Shown here in pieces: positions 1-9,259 of a DNA stretch of 64,000 nucleotides. How positions within the stretch are numbered: position 1 is the first letter of the stretch; every line of letters begins with the position of its first letter. Both the position numbers and the translations under genes were made by a program. Where the stretch lies: assembly GCF_900089455.2 (NCBI RefSeq), contig NZ_LT907988.1:1984001-2048000 (forward strand). The letters run 5' to 3'. The notes beneath the pieces were generated by a model. It was given only the letters and a program-made list of their open reading frames with translations, had not been told where the DNA came from and searched no databases. Origin of the DNA: Orrella dioscoreae (GTDB taxonomy: Bacteria > Pseudomonadota > Gammaproteobacteria > Burkholderiales > Burkholderiaceae_B).

Positions 1-1440
<1,440 letters not shown>

Positions 1441-1568
1441 GATGGCTCTGGCGTCTTCAGATGGGTAATCGGAGGGAAATGCGGAATGGGAGTGCGCGGA
1501 ACAGCAGGCGCGGGAAAAGAGCGATGCGTGGCGGGATGCCGGCGCGGGCGGCAGGGCCGCCCTGGCGC

Positions 1569-2765
1569 CTAGCGCCGCCGCCGCGCGAAATCAGCGATGC
1601 GGTGGGCGGCTTCCAGGCAGTCGGCCAGCGGCGCGACCAGCGCGATGCGGATGCGGCCCGCGCCCGGATTGGCGCCGTGCGCCTCGCGCGCCAGCAGGCT
1701 GCCGGGCAGCACGGTCACGCCCGTCTGCGCGTACAGGTCGCGCGTGAAGATCGTATCCGAGCCATGGGTGCCCGCCCACAAATAGAAGGAGGCCTGCGGC
1801 CGGCGCACGTCCAGCACCGGTTCCAGCACCGGCAGCACGGCATCGAACTTCGCGCGGTACTGGGCGCGATTGTCCTCGACGTGGCCCTCGTCGTTCCAGG
1901 CCGCGATGCTGGCGGCCGTCACGATGGGGCTCATCGCGCTGCCGTGATAGGTGCGGTACAGCAGGAAGCGCGCGATCAGCGCGGCGTCGCCCGCCACGAA
2001 ACCCGAGCGCAGGCCAGGCACGTTCGAGCGCTTGGACAGGCTTGAGAAGCACACCAGGCCGCGATAATCGTTGCGGCCCAGGCGGCGTGCCGCCTGCAGC
2101 GCGCCCAGGGGAGGGGCGTCCTCGTCCAGGTAAATCTCGGAATAGCACTCGTCGGCGGCGATCACGAAACCGTGGCGGTCGGCCAGTTCGAACAGCGTGC
2201 GCCACTCGTCCAGCGACATCACGTTGCCGGCCGGGTTGCCGGGCGAGCACACGAACAGCAGTTGGGTCTGCGCCCACACCTCGGCGGGCACGCGGTCCCA
2301 GTTGCAGCCGAAGTCGCGCGCCGGGTCGGCATTCACGAAGTAGGGCTGGGCGCCGGCCAGCAGCGCCGCGCCTTCATAGATCTGGTAGAACGGATTGGGG
2401 CAGACCACGCGCGCCGGACGGCTGGGGTCGATGACCACCTGCGCGAAGGCGAACAGGGCCTCGCGCGAGCCCAGCACCGGCAGCACCTGCGTTTCCGCGT
2501 CGGGCGCGGGCAGGTCGTAGCGGCGCGAGATCCACTGCGAAATGGCCGTGCGCAGGGCAGGGTCGCCTTTGGTGGGCGGATACACCGACAGCCCGTCCAG
2601 CGAGGCGGACAGGGCGTCCTTCACCCGCTGCGGGGCAGCGTGCTTGGGCTCGCCGATCTGCAGGCCGATGGGGCGCAAGCCCTCCGGCGGTGTGCCCGCT
2701 TCGGCCATGAGGGCACGCAGCTTTTCGAAGGGATAGGGTTGCAGAGCGTCGAGACGTGGGTTCAT
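1569..2765 (-). CDS. dapC: N-succinyl-LL-diaminopimelate aminotransferase DapC
   Basis: PLP-dependent class I aminotransferase converting N-succinyl-2-amino-6-ketopimelate to N-succinyl-LL-DAP. At 398 aa, it starts [20 protein letters not shown]; an upstream in-frame extension would run into the tRNA and is rejected. Visible family features are [10 protein letters not shown], the [10 protein letters not shown] segment and the PLP-lysine motif [17 protein letters not shown] around residues 235-250. A dapC of this type was characterised in Bordetella pertussis (established knowledge), which fits the host assignment. It is probably the first gene of the dapC-dapD-dapE unit. Confidence 0.95.
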   Translation of the reverse strand: MNPRLDALQPYPFEKLRALMAEAGTPPEGLRPIGLQIGEPKHAAPQRVKDALSASLDGLSVYPPTKGDPALRTAISQWISRRYDLPAPDAETQVLPVLGSREALFAFAQVVIDPSRPARVVCPNPFYQIYEGAALLAGAQPYFVNADPARDFGCNWDRVPAEVWAQTQLLFVCSPGNPAGNVMSLDEWRTLFELADRHGFVIAADECYSEIYLDEDAPPLGALQAARRLGRNDYRGLVCFSSLSKRSNVPGLRSGFVAGDAALIARFLLYRTYHGSAMSPIVTAASIAAWNDEGHVEDNRAQYRAKFDAVLPVLEPVLDVRRPQASFYLWAGTHGSDTIFTRDLYAQTGVTVLPGSLLAREAHGANPGAGRIRIALVAPLADCLEAAHRIADFARRRR

Positions 2766-2860
2766 GGGGCAGAATTCTAACAAGCAAGCTACAATCGCGG
2801 ATTGCCCATGGACAGCTTTGTCTCTTTGTCCATCGCGCAACGCATCAGGCAGGTTCCCAA

Positions 2861-2947
2861 GCGAAGGTGGCGAAATTGGTAGACGCACCAGGTTTAGGTC
2901 CTGACGCCGTAACAGGTGTGGGGGTTCGAGTCCCCCCCTTCGCACCA
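2861..2947 (+). tRNA. tRNA-Leu (anticodon UAG)
   Basis: An 87-nt class II tRNA with acceptor arms GCGAAGG (2861-2867) and CCTTCGC (2937-2943), A73 and an encoded CCA (2945-2947). The D arm contains AATTGGTAGACGC, the anticodon loop is TTTAGGT with TAG at 2895-2897, there is a long variable arm, and the T loop is GGTTCGAGTCC. One pair at the top of the anticodon stem (C2888-A2904) is mismatched. Its 3' end, including CCA, forms the left copy of the prophage attachment core, so integration keeps the tRNA intact. Confidence 0.98.
2930..2947 (+). other. attL core (tRNA 3' end)
   Basis: GTCCCCCCCTTCGCACCA is identical to 44834-44851. It spans the 3' T-arm strand and acceptor of tRNA-Leu. The flanking bases differ from the right copy on both sides (A versus C before, C versus T after), so the core is 18 bp. 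Confidence 0.93.
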
Positions 2948-2973
2948 CCTCTCTGATGCCACAGCCTTGGCGT

Positions 2974-3102
2974 TACGCCAACAACAGCCAACATCATAGG
3001 CGGTTTCGAGTCCCCCGGATTCCGTCAACGTCCTACCGTTTTGACGATTCCCCACTAAATCGCCTACTTTGCTACGCCAGGAATACGCCAAGGATTACGC
3101 CA
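2974..3102 (+). promoter_or_regulatory. Candidate integrase arm-type sites and int promoter
   Basis: The motif TACGCCA occurs at 2974-2980, 3073-3079, 3084-3090 and 3096-3102. The last three form a phased array (11- and 12-bp steps) just before int, and a further copy, TACGCCAAG, lies near attR at 44791-44799. Copies on both sides of the crossover core are what tyrosine-integrase arm sites look like. A possible sigma-70 promoter for int, TTGACG (3041-3046) with an 18-bp spacer and TACTTT (3065-3070), abuts the array, so Int binding could repress its own gene. This is an inference from sequence. Confidence 0.55.
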
Positions 3103-3125
3103 AGGCGTCCGGCACGGGGTAGGGG

Positions 3126-4115
3126 ATGGGCACATTCAGAAAGCGGGGCGATGTCTGGCGGGCAGAGGTCAGCAAGTCCGGCATCCGCGAAAGCAAGACC
3201 TTTGGCACCAAGCGCGAGGCCCAGGAGTGGGCGGCCAGGCGCGAATCGGAGATAGCCGGCGTGTCGGTGGCCGGGCTCATTCCCAAGACGCTGCAGGCTG
3301 TTTTGGAGCGCTACCGCGACGAGGTGGCTGTCAGCCACAAGGGCAGCCGCTGGGAAGAGGTTCGCCTCAACAAGTTCCTGCGGGACGAACTGACCCTGTG
3401 CGCCAAGCACATCCACCAGATCACCCCGGACGAGTTGGCCGAGTGGCGCGACCGCCGCGGCACCGAGGTGAAGCAGGCCAGCGTCCGGCGCGACATTGCG
3501 CTGCTGCGCACGGCGTGGCGCTACGCGCGCAAGGAATGGCGCAACGTGAAGGAAGACCCCTGGGCCCAGATTCACATCCCGCCCAAGGGCAAGAACCGAG
3601 AGCGCATCTACACCCAAGACGAGATAGGCCGGATTGTTCTGGCCCTGGGCTATGTGCCTGGCCAGCCGCCTCGCGACAAGCGGGCGCAGACCGGCGTGGC
3701 GTTCCTGCTGGCCATCGAGACGGCCATGCGATCCGGGGAACTGATCGGGCTGGAGTGGGCGGACGTTGACCTGAAGGCCCGGGTGGCCCGCCTGCATGAC
3801 ACCAAGAACGGCGACCGACGCGAGGTGCCGCTGTCGACGGCGGCTGTCAGGCTGTTCGAGGATATGAAGGGGCTGGACCCGGTGCGCGTCTTCACCCTGA
3901 CCGATGGCCTGCGGGACGCCTATTTCCGTTCAGGCCGAACCTTGGCCCAGGTTGAGGGCGCCACGTTCCACGACGCGCGCGCCACGGCGCTGACCAGACT
4001 ATCGAAGAAACTGTCGGTGCTGGAGCTGGCGAGGATGGTGGGGCACCGGGACCCGCGCAGCCTGATGATCTATTACCGCGAGAGCGCGGCAGACATCGCC
4101 AAGAAGCTGGACTAG
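3126..4115 (+). CDS. int: Phage tyrosine integrase
   Basis: Site-specific recombinase that inserts and excises the prophage at tRNA-Leu. The protein is 329 aa: an N-terminal arm-DNA-binding region (residues 1-45, MGTFRKRGDVWRAEVSKSGI), a core-binding domain (about 50-150) and a catalytic domain with R202 (AMRSGELIGL), K227, H282 and R285 (HDARATALTRL), H307 (GHRDP) and the nucleophile Y316. It reads away from attL. Its stop codon overlaps the 3' end of the opposite-strand excisionase-like gene by 3 bp, so leftward PL transcription would run antisense through int. Confidence 0.95.
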   Translation: MGTFRKRGDVWRAEVSKSGIRESKTFGTKREAQEWAARRESEIAGVSVAGLIPKTLQAVLERYRDEVAVSHKGSRWEEVRLNKFLRDELTLCAKHIHQITPDELAEWRDRRGTEVKQASVRRDIALLRTAWRYARKEWRNVKEDPWAQIHIPPKGKNRERIYTQDEIGRIVLALGYVPGQPPRDKRAQTGVAFLLAIETAMRSGELIGLEWADVDLKARVARLHDTKNGDRREVPLSTAAVRLFEDMKGLDPVRVFTLTDGLRDAYFRSGRTLAQVEGATFHDARATALTRLSKKLSVLELARMVGHRDPRSLMIYYRESAADIAKKLD

Positions 4116-4363
4116 GCCCGGCGCGCGGGCTTGGCTTGGCGCTGCTGCTCGATCCATTCCTCGATGTCGTCTTCCTTCCAGCGCCGTGCGCCGCCGAATG
4201 TGTACGCGGCAGGGAATCCGGGCCGGTGGGTGAGCCGGTCCCGAACGTGATCGGCGTTCAGGTTCAGCTTGCGGGCGATGTCTTGGTGGGTAATGAATTG
4301 GCCTTCCATGCCGGGCCTCCATGCTTTCCTGGTTGTCTCGATGATGCGTTGGGTGTGGGTCAT
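4112..4363 (-). CDS. Excisionase-like small DNA-binding protein
   Basis: An 83-aa protein with a winged-helix/HTH region at residues 22-74 (GQFITHQDIARKLNLNADHV and, near the C-terminus, ARRWKEDDIEEWIEQQ), a layout typical of AlpA/Xis-like recombination directionality factors that bend DNA at att sites. It is the last gene of the leftward early operon and overlaps int tail to tail. Its start overlaps the preceding stop as ATGA. The excisionase role is inferred from fold, size and position; it could instead be a transcriptional regulator. Confidence 0.7.
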   Translation of the reverse strand: MTHTQRIIETTRKAWRPGMEGQFITHQDIARKLNLNADHVRDRLTHRPGFPAAYTFGGARRWKEDDIEEWIEQQRQAKPARRA

Positions 4364-4599
4364 GCTGCGGGTTTGGTTGATGACTGGGACTCTTTTTCTT
4401 TCCTTAGAATCTGGTCGGTCGCAACCTCCAGGATCGCCGCAAAGAAATAGAGCGCTGCGAGAACGCCGGAGGCAGCAAAGTACTGCCAGCCATTCGCGGA
4501 TCCGGTGAGCATGTGGGATAAGGCCCCGATGCCAAATCCTGCCGGGATCAAGCGAACGATCAAGCAGGAGAAATTCAGCGTCATTGCAAATTTCTTCAT
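4360..4599 (-). CDS. Small two-helix membrane protein, unknown
   Basis: A 79-aa protein with two hydrophobic segments (about residues 8-28 and 38-58, the latter FAASGVLAALYFFAAILEVA) and a charged C-terminus (LRKEKESQSS). It overlaps both neighbours by ATGA junctions, so it is an integral part of the operon. An AAGGGGAAAG stretch precedes the start. Possible roles are superinfection exclusion or membrane modulation, but nothing in the sequence decides this. Confidence 0.7.
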   Translation of the reverse strand: MKKFAMTLNFSCLIVRLIPAGFGIGALSHMLTGSANGWQYFAASGVLAALYFFAAILEVATDQILRKEKESQSSTKPAA

Positions 4600-4787
4600 G
4601 CTTTCCCCTTCGGCAGGTCGGCCACTTTCGCCATGACCCGCAGGTGGATGGTGGTGCCGAGTTCGGCGGACATGACCCGTTCCAGCGCGTCGATGATCGC
4701 GGCGAACGAGTCGACGGTGGGGCAGCTGCGCTGGGTCAGGTCGTGGACGGCCTGCAAGAGCAGGCGCTTGGCGAGGATTTCAGCCAT
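4596..4787 (-). CDS. Small phage protein, unknown
   Basis: A 63-aa protein starting MAEILAKRLLLQAVHDLTQR, mostly predicted alpha-helical. The start overlaps the end of the upstream gene and the stop overlaps the next start, as elsewhere in this operon. No domain was recognised. Confidence 0.65.
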   Translation of the reverse strand: MAEILAKRLLLQAVHDLTQRSCPTVDSFAAIIDALERVMSAELGTTIHLRVMAKVADLPKGKA

Positions 4788-4989
4788 TGCGGGCCTCCAG
4801 CTCAGCCACGCGGGCGGCCAGGCGGTCCCGCTCCTCGCGCAGCTCGCGAATGGCCTCGTCAGCATCCACCCCGATGCGGACAGCGGCCTGGATAGCCTCC
4901 TGATGCCCGCACCGGTAGGCGTCGATGGCACTGCGCTGGATGCCCGGCAGGCCTCGCGGGATGCCGGCGATTCGGTCAGCGATTGACAT
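4780..4989 (-). CDS. Small coiled-coil phage protein, unknown
   Basis: A 69-aa protein starting MSIADRIAGIPRGLPGIQRS. The C-terminal third is a short coiled coil (AIRELREERDRLAARVAELE). A GGGAGAGAGC ribosome-binding site precedes the ATG, which rejects longer in-frame starts. It overlaps both neighbouring genes. Function unknown. Confidence 0.65.
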   Translation of the reverse strand: MSIADRIAGIPRGLPGIQRSAIDAYRCGHQEAIQAAVRIGVDADEAIRELREERDRLAARVAELEARNG

Positions 4990-5173
4990 TGCTCTCTCCC
5001 TCCTGCTTCTGGCGTGGGCCAACGATGATGGTGTTCCCATCGCAGTAGAAGGCGACATCCTCGCCAGCAGCGCGCCGGCGCTCGGCTTCTTCCAGCGCAC
5101 GGGCGGCTGCCGTCTGGTCGCCCAGGATGCGCACGGTGTGGCGGAGCATGAATTCCTGGATTGGCCGCATCAT
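4976..5173 (-). CDS. Small phage protein, unknown
   Basis: A 65-aa protein starting MMRPIQEFMLRHTVRILGDQ. AAGGAGGA lies immediately before tandem ATGs (5173 and 5170); the second has the better spacing. The C-terminal part, AFYCDGNTIIVGPRQ, looks like a small beta-rich segment. No family was recognised. Confidence 0.65.
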   Translation of the reverse strand: MMRPIQEFMLRHTVRILGDQTAAARALEEAERRRAAGEDVAFYCDGNTIIVGPRQKQEGESNVNR

Positions 5174-5565
5174 TCCTCCTTGGCGCGCTGGGCGTCGGCG
5201 GGCACAAGCATCCACGTCACGGGCTCGCTATGGACGTAGGGCCATACCCATGCGCCATTCCCGTTATAGGCTGCCTGCAACCAGTAGCCATCGGCGATCC
5301 GGTGATCCCCTTTGCCGCGCAACAGGATTGTGCTGCCATCCCTCGGCGCCGTCTCGATAGGCTGCCACTGCTGCCGCCCCTCCCGATCAGCGAGAACGGC
5401 GGCGCGCACCTGATCGGCGGTATACAGCGCCGATGGCCCCCGGGTCTTGGGCACCACGTCGATGGCTGTCTGGGCATCGGCGGGGCTGGAGTAAATCCCA
5501 TACAGAGCCGCGCCGTGGAACACAGCCCACAAGTCGCTTTCGGGCAGTTGAATGTCTTTGATCAT
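5170..5565 (-). CDS. DUF551-like phage protein
   Basis: A 131-aa protein starting MIKDIQLPESDLWAVFHGAA. Residues 67-122 (WQPIETAPRDGSTILLRGKG, then DGYWLQAAYNGNGAWVWPYV and VTWMLVP) match the pattern of the DUF551-type domain common in phage early operons. No biochemical role is known. The longer upstream reading frame belongs to the out-of-phase HNH gene and is rejected. Confidence 0.75.
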   Translation of the reverse strand: MIKDIQLPESDLWAVFHGAALYGIYSSPADAQTAIDVVPKTRGPSALYTADQVRAAVLADREGRQQWQPIETAPRDGSTILLRGKGDHRIADGYWLQAAYNGNGAWVWPYVHSEPVTWMLVPADAQRAKEE

Positions 5566-5972
5566 TTGTAGTTCACTCCCTTTACGATCCGCAGGACGAC
5601 GCGTTGGGTGACGCCATATCTCTTTGCTAGCGCTCTCTGGCTGTGGTCCCTGTTGTTGGGGATGTAGGCGGCTCGGATGGCCTCTGCTTCTTGGTTGCTG
5701 AGCTTCCGCCGTTCCGATATCGCGTTGCGCCCCTTGGCAGCCCGGTCTCGGTTGTTGTCGCCTTTCGTGCCTAGCAGCAAATGGTCCGGGTTGTGGCAGC
5801 ACGGGTTGTCGCACTTGTGCATGACGACGAGGCCCTTGATGTCATCAAGGAAAAGCCCGTTTGCTCTGACATATGCCAGCCGGTGAGCACCGACGGAGCG
5901 GCCGCCCGCCTGAACGCGCCCATAGCCGCAGTCGTCTCGGCGCCCGGTCCATTCAATGCAAGGGCTGCTCAT
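5562..5972 (-). CDS. HNH endonuclease with C-terminal helix-turn-helix
   Basis: A 136-aa protein. Residues 20-75 form an HNH_3-type nuclease core: RLAYVRANG, then LVVMHKCDNPCCHNPDHLLL, with the HxC-(N)PxCCxNPxHL metal/zinc pattern and GTKGDNNRDRAAKGR. The C-terminal LSNQEAEAIRAAYIPNNRDH followed by RALAKRYGVTQRVVLRIVKG is an HTH used for DNA targeting in this family. It may be a free-standing homing endonuclease or a nuclease acting on phage DNA. It overlaps both neighbours by ATGA junctions. Confidence 0.85.
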   Translation of the reverse strand: MSSPCIEWTGRRDDCGYGRVQAGGRSVGAHRLAYVRANGLFLDDIKGLVVMHKCDNPCCHNPDHLLLGTKGDNNRDRAAKGRNAISERRKLSNQEAEAIRAAYIPNNRDHSQRALAKRYGVTQRVVLRIVKGVNYK

Positions 5973-7087
5973 GCTTCGCCTCCCTTGCTCTCCTGGCGCG
6001 CGGCGTCGAGCACTTCCACCGTGAGACGGACGCGCTTCCCTTCGTTCGCGTTTAGGTCTGTGGCATGGCGCATCACCAGCACATTCGCGCCGTTGCCGAA
6101 GTGCTCGGGATACCCGGTTTCCCAGGCGTCCCAATGCACGCCACGGCTGAAAATGTGCCCTCCACCCTGCGGGCAGCAGACGCAAACCTGTTCCGCAGGG
6201 TCGGAGCGCTTGAAATGCACCACGCCCTCGATACTGAATTGGTGCGCCACTGCGTCCTGCGCCTGCCCGCTGGCCTGGGCGGCGAGTCCCAGGTCAAATG
6301 CCTGTTGCAATGCCGCCTCCAGTTGGGTCCGAAAAGGCTCGTCGTCATCACCTGCGGGCTCGTGGTCGGCCACGAATTTCTCGATGGCGGTAGGCGCTTT
6401 CGCAAGCAGCGCATCGGAATACGGAGGAAGTGGCGGCAGAACTCCACATTTCTCGGTGGGCCGGGCCTGGGCGGCAACGGGGGAGAGATAGACACGGTAT
6501 TCGCCGTCCGGAAGCCTGTTGCAGGACAGCACACGCGGCATCTCGTTCTCGCGTCCGGGCGTGGCACGCTCGTAGCGCAGCACGGCCAACGGCTCCGCGC
6601 TCGCGGCAGGCTGCGCCATTTCGTCATTGGGGGCGGGCAGATCAAAATCCGCCGTAGCGGGGCCGTTGCGCCCTGCGAACTTCTCGGCCATGCGAGCGCG
6701 TTGCTCGGCCTCGATCTGTTCACGACTGCCAGCGGCAGGCTGCGCACCGTGGCGGGCCAGCGGGATGCAAAACGAGGCTTTCGTGATGTCGTGCATGCCC
6801 TCGCGGGATTTCGCGTTGCAGGTGCGACCGTCTTCGGTCATCCAGGCAACTACGTCATCGCTCGGCGCGGCCTGCTCCTGCCGCTCCCGCTCAGCTTGCG
6901 CGCCGCCCAGATACGCCACGGTCAGGTCGTCACTGTGTTGCGTCAAGCACTCCAAGATGTGCAGGCATTGCGACTCGCTGACGGACTCCAAATCCTTGCG
7001 GATGATGCCGGAGTTCTGGCCGGCTTTGACGATGGCGTGCATCAGTGCATCGCGGCTGGCTGCTGCGTCGGTGTAGGGGTTGCTCAT
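5969..7087 (-). CDS. Phage early protein, unknown (372 aa)
   Basis: A 372-aa protein starting MSNPYTDAAASRDALMHAIV. A central stretch, VVAWMTEDGRTCNAKSREGM with FCIPLARHG, recurs in mosaic phage early proteins. The C-terminal region has a CCPQGGGHIF segment. No catalytic motif was recognised. It may be a fusion of short phage modules joined by low-complexity linkers (residues 110-170). ATGA overlaps at both ends. Confidence 0.75.
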   Translation of the reverse strand: MSNPYTDAAASRDALMHAIVKAGQNSGIIRKDLESVSESQCLHILECLTQHSDDLTVAYLGGAQAERERQEQAAPSDDVVAWMTEDGRTCNAKSREGMHDITKASFCIPLARHGAQPAAGSREQIEAEQRARMAEKFAGRNGPATADFDLPAPNDEMAQPAASAEPLAVLRYERATPGRENEMPRVLSCNRLPDGEYRVYLSPVAAQARPTEKCGVLPPLPPYSDALLAKAPTAIEKFVADHEPAGDDDEPFRTQLEAALQQAFDLGLAAQASGQAQDAVAHQFSIEGVVHFKRSDPAEQVCVCCPQGGGHIFSRGVHWDAWETGYPEHFGNGANVLVMRHATDLNANEGKRVRLTVEVLDAARQESKGGEA

Positions 7088-7482
7088 TTGGCATCGCCTC
7101 CATTGGTAGATTTGAGGGCGCGGATGGCGTCGGCTGCTGCTTTGGCGTCTTTCGCTTGATCGTGAGCGAATTCCGTCCAGTCGCTGCGTTCGTTGTTCGG
7201 ATGCAGACGCAGATAGGCCGCCTGCGCCGCCTCTTCCAGCGCAGCATCCCGCACTGCCTGCTGGTCGAGCGCTGCCGGGGGAGTGGGGGAGATGACGCCA
7301 AGCGGTTCCACCCTTCGGCCATGCTCGCGCATGATGGCGGCGATATCAGCGCTCGTCGTTATGGTCCAGGAATTCGATTCTTCGTTGAGGTGCCTCCACG
7401 CCACTGCTTGCAGGCCGTCCGTTGCCGGTGCGCTGGCCTGGGCCTGGAGGGAGGATTGGGATTCAGGGGTGGGGGTGGTCAT
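7084..7482 (-). CDS. Phage early protein, unknown (132 aa)
   Basis: A 132-aa protein starting MTTPTPESQSSLQAQASAPA: a Ser/Ala/Gln-rich N-terminus, then AVAWRHLNEESNSWTITTSA, which resembles the display-like segment of the neighbouring 372-aa protein, and a C-terminal helical part (ALEEAAQAAYLRLHPNNERS). It overlaps both neighbours. Function unknown. Confidence 0.7.
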   Translation of the reverse strand: MTTPTPESQSSLQAQASAPATDGLQAVAWRHLNEESNSWTITTSADIAAIMREHGRRVEPLGVISPTPPAALDQQAVRDAALEEAAQAAYLRLHPNNERSDWTEFAHDQAKDAKAAADAIRALKSTNGGDAK

Positions 7483-8063
7483 GCTGCTTTCCTTTTCTCA
7501 GTGGTGCAGCGGCGAGCCAGCTCAACGAGCCAGCGGGCCAGATCGGGGGGGGTATGCTCGCGCTCGGCCTTGGTCACGATGGGGAGGGTGCGGGGCACGC
7601 CGCGCTGCGGCTTGATGACGCCGGTGGGTTCGCCGCGGGGCGGCATGCCGGGCAGGTCGTCCGGGTGGACGCCGACGATGTACAGCCATGTGAGCTTTTC
7701 GGCCTTGTGACCCCAGTCGCACTGCCGGATCTGCGCCGTCCAGCCGCCGAACGCATCAGGCGAACGACCGGGCAGGGGCAGGCCCATGTGAGCCCACAGC
7801 GTCGACTCGGCAGGGTGTTCCAGAACGCCTCCGAGCTGGCGCACATGGCCGACTGCATCGACCGCCAACTGCCGCTCGGCCACTGGATCGGCAGCCTTGG
7901 CGAACTGTCGCAGCTTCGCCCACAGCCTGCACGGGGGATGCGCCACCACCGGCATGCCGCCGGGGAACGTCCTGGCGTCGCGGTCGATGTCGTACACGTC
8001 GCAGTCGGGCAGAGTCTTGTAGATGCTGTCCTGGCGCGCGAAGAGAACCGCGACCGTGCTCAC
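7479..8063 (-). CDS. Stripped-down cytosine-C5 methyltransferase-like protein
   Basis: A 194-aa protein starting at a GTG that overlaps the preceding stop (GTGA). Several segments line up with C5-methyltransferase motifs: DVYDIDRDA (motif II-like acid), VVAHPPCRLWAKLRQF (motif IV-like PPC), GVLEHPAESTLW (motif VI-like E-x-P), WGHKAEKLTWLYIVG (motif VIII region) and HTPPDLARWLVEL (motif X-like end). The FxGxG SAM loop and a target-recognition domain are not apparent. It may be a divergent methyltransferase, a decoy, or a nucleotide-modifying enzyme. The assignment is by motif reading only. Confidence 0.6.
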   Translation of the reverse strand: MSTVAVLFARQDSIYKTLPDCDVYDIDRDARTFPGGMPVVAHPPCRLWAKLRQFAKAADPVAERQLAVDAVGHVRQLGGVLEHPAESTLWAHMGLPLPGRSPDAFGGWTAQIRQCDWGHKAEKLTWLYIVGVHPDDLPGMPPRGEPTGVIKPQRGVPRTLPIVTKAEREHTPPDLARWLVELARRCTTEKRKAA

Positions 8064-8509
8064 GCTTCCCTCTGTTCGGTTTGGGTGGAGAGGGCGGCGC
8101 GGGCGATCTCCATGAGTTCGATGACACGAGTGCCCGCAGGCCATTCTGGGGACGCGATTTCCTCCAGCGCCTCCCTCAGCCGCGCCACCTCCGCGTCCTT
8201 GCGCTCCAGGGCGTCGAGCAGGGCGGTCAGGGTGACGGGGTTGGAGGCCGCGATGTATGCCGCATTCCAGGCCTGGATGTTGTTCAGCTTCTCGGTGGGG
8301 AACTGCACCCATTGTTCGTAGGCGATCAAGCCCTGCTTGACATCGGCGTTACCAGTGCTGAAGAACGGCCATTCGCGTTTCTCGCCACGCATTTGGGTGC
8401 CGACATCGGCGTAGATTTCCAGGCCTGCGCCGCGCGAGTCTTTGGCGACCCACGGCCCCGGCGTTGCCTTCGCGATCAGCTCGCGCAGCTTGGCTGTATC
8501 AACGGTCAT
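8060..8509 (-). CDS. Ead/Ea22-like phage protein
   Basis: A 149-aa protein starting MTVDTAKLRELIAKATPGPW. The ATPGPW motif, the ASNPVTLTALLDALE segment and the following coiled coil (ERKDAEVARLREALEEIAS) are typical of the Ead/Ea22 family encoded in lambdoid early left operons. Function in the family is unknown. Its stop overlaps the next GTG start. A paralogous module is at 13113-13403. Confidence 0.8.
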   Translation of the reverse strand: MTVDTAKLRELIAKATPGPWVAKDSRGAGLEIYADVGTQMRGEKREWPFFSTGNADVKQGLIAYEQWVQFPTEKLNNIQAWNAAYIAASNPVTLTALLDALERKDAEVARLREALEEIASPEWPAGTRVIELMEIARAALSTQTEQREA

Positions 8510-8753
8510 GGCTTGACTCCTGGGTGCGGGCGCGGAGAAACGGACCGAGCATCCGCGCGCTCTCGCCCCACGTCGTGTAGTGTTCTGGTGCATCGTGGCG
8601 GTCATGCACGATCAGCGGGAATCTTCGGTCGGGGTGGCGCATTCGCAGAACCTCGTAGTCGCCCTTGGTCGGCTCTGCCGTCCAGCCGCGACCCTCGCAA
8701 AACGTCTGGAACGCGGCCAGACGGGTCTTGTGCAGCGTGCAGCGGCTACGCAT
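8499..8753 (-). CDS. Small phage protein, unknown (84 aa)
   Basis: An 84-aa protein starting MRSRCTLHKTRLAAFQTFCE, compact and aromatic-rich with several His (IVHDRHDAPEHYTTW). It overlaps the next gene by 11 bp and the upstream gene by 8 bp. No domain was recognised. Confidence 0.65.
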   Translation of the reverse strand: MRSRCTLHKTRLAAFQTFCEGRGWTAEPTKGDYEVLRMRHPDRRFPLIVHDRHDAPEHYTTWGESARMLGPFLRARTQESSHDR

Positions 8754-9042
8754 CGCTTGCTCCCTCCGTATGGCGGGCGGTGGCGGCGGCGAGCTTGTTG
8801 CGAAGCTTGGTGATCTGGCCCTTGAGCGAGCGGATGTTGAAGTCTTTCTGTTCGAACTGGCCGCGCCAGTAGTTGGCGGACCGTTCGAAATCGTCGCGCT
8901 GACGGATCAGTTCGGTGTGACGCTGCGCCATCTTCTCCGTGGCGTCTGCGATGCGCTGCAGGCTCCCGGCGTTGATAGCCTCCAAGGAAATCTCGTCGTG
9001 GTTCCATTCCTTGCGGCTCATCTTCTTGATGTTCTCGCCCAT
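8746..9042 (-). CDS. Coiled-coil phage protein, unknown
   Basis: A 98-aa protein starting MGENIKKMSRKEWNHDEISL, with an AAGGAG site 8 nt before the ATG. Residues 25-92 are highly helical and charged (RHTELIRQRDDFERSANYWR), likely a coiled coil. No family was recognised. Confidence 0.7.
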   Translation of the reverse strand: MGENIKKMSRKEWNHDEISLEAINAGSLQRIADATEKMAQRHTELIRQRDDFERSANYWRGQFEQKDFNIRSLKGQITKLRNKLAAATARHTEGASDA

Positions 9043-9043
9043 G

Positions 9044-9259
9044 TCAGGCTCCTTGAGTGGTAGCGCGGTTCGACCGCCGCGCAAGGTAGATGCAGAGCCG
9101 AGCGCGGCGAATGCACTCGGCGCGGGTGTAGGGGATGCTGCCCAGCACAGCGGCTGTCGAATAGCCGGCGGGCGTTGCCCGGCCTTCCATTGCCATTGCG
9201 CACTCACGCCAGTGGCGCGCGGATGCTAGCCAGTCGACCGCGGTTAACGGGGAGCGCAT
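9044..9259 (-). CDS. Small basic phage protein, unknown
   Basis: A 71-aa protein starting MRSPLTAVDWLASARHWREC. Arg-rich C-terminus (ECIRRARLCIYLARRSNRAT). It overlaps the upstream gene by 16 bp. Function unknown. Confidence 0.6.
   Translation of the reverse strand: MRSPLTAVDWLASARHWRECAMAMEGRATPAGYSTAAVLGSIPYTRAECIRRARLCIYLARRSNRATTQGA

Noticed and set aside
6065-7159. 364-codon rightward frame
   Set aside because: Shadow of the leftward 372-aa early gene, which is coupled by ATGA overlaps to both neighbours.
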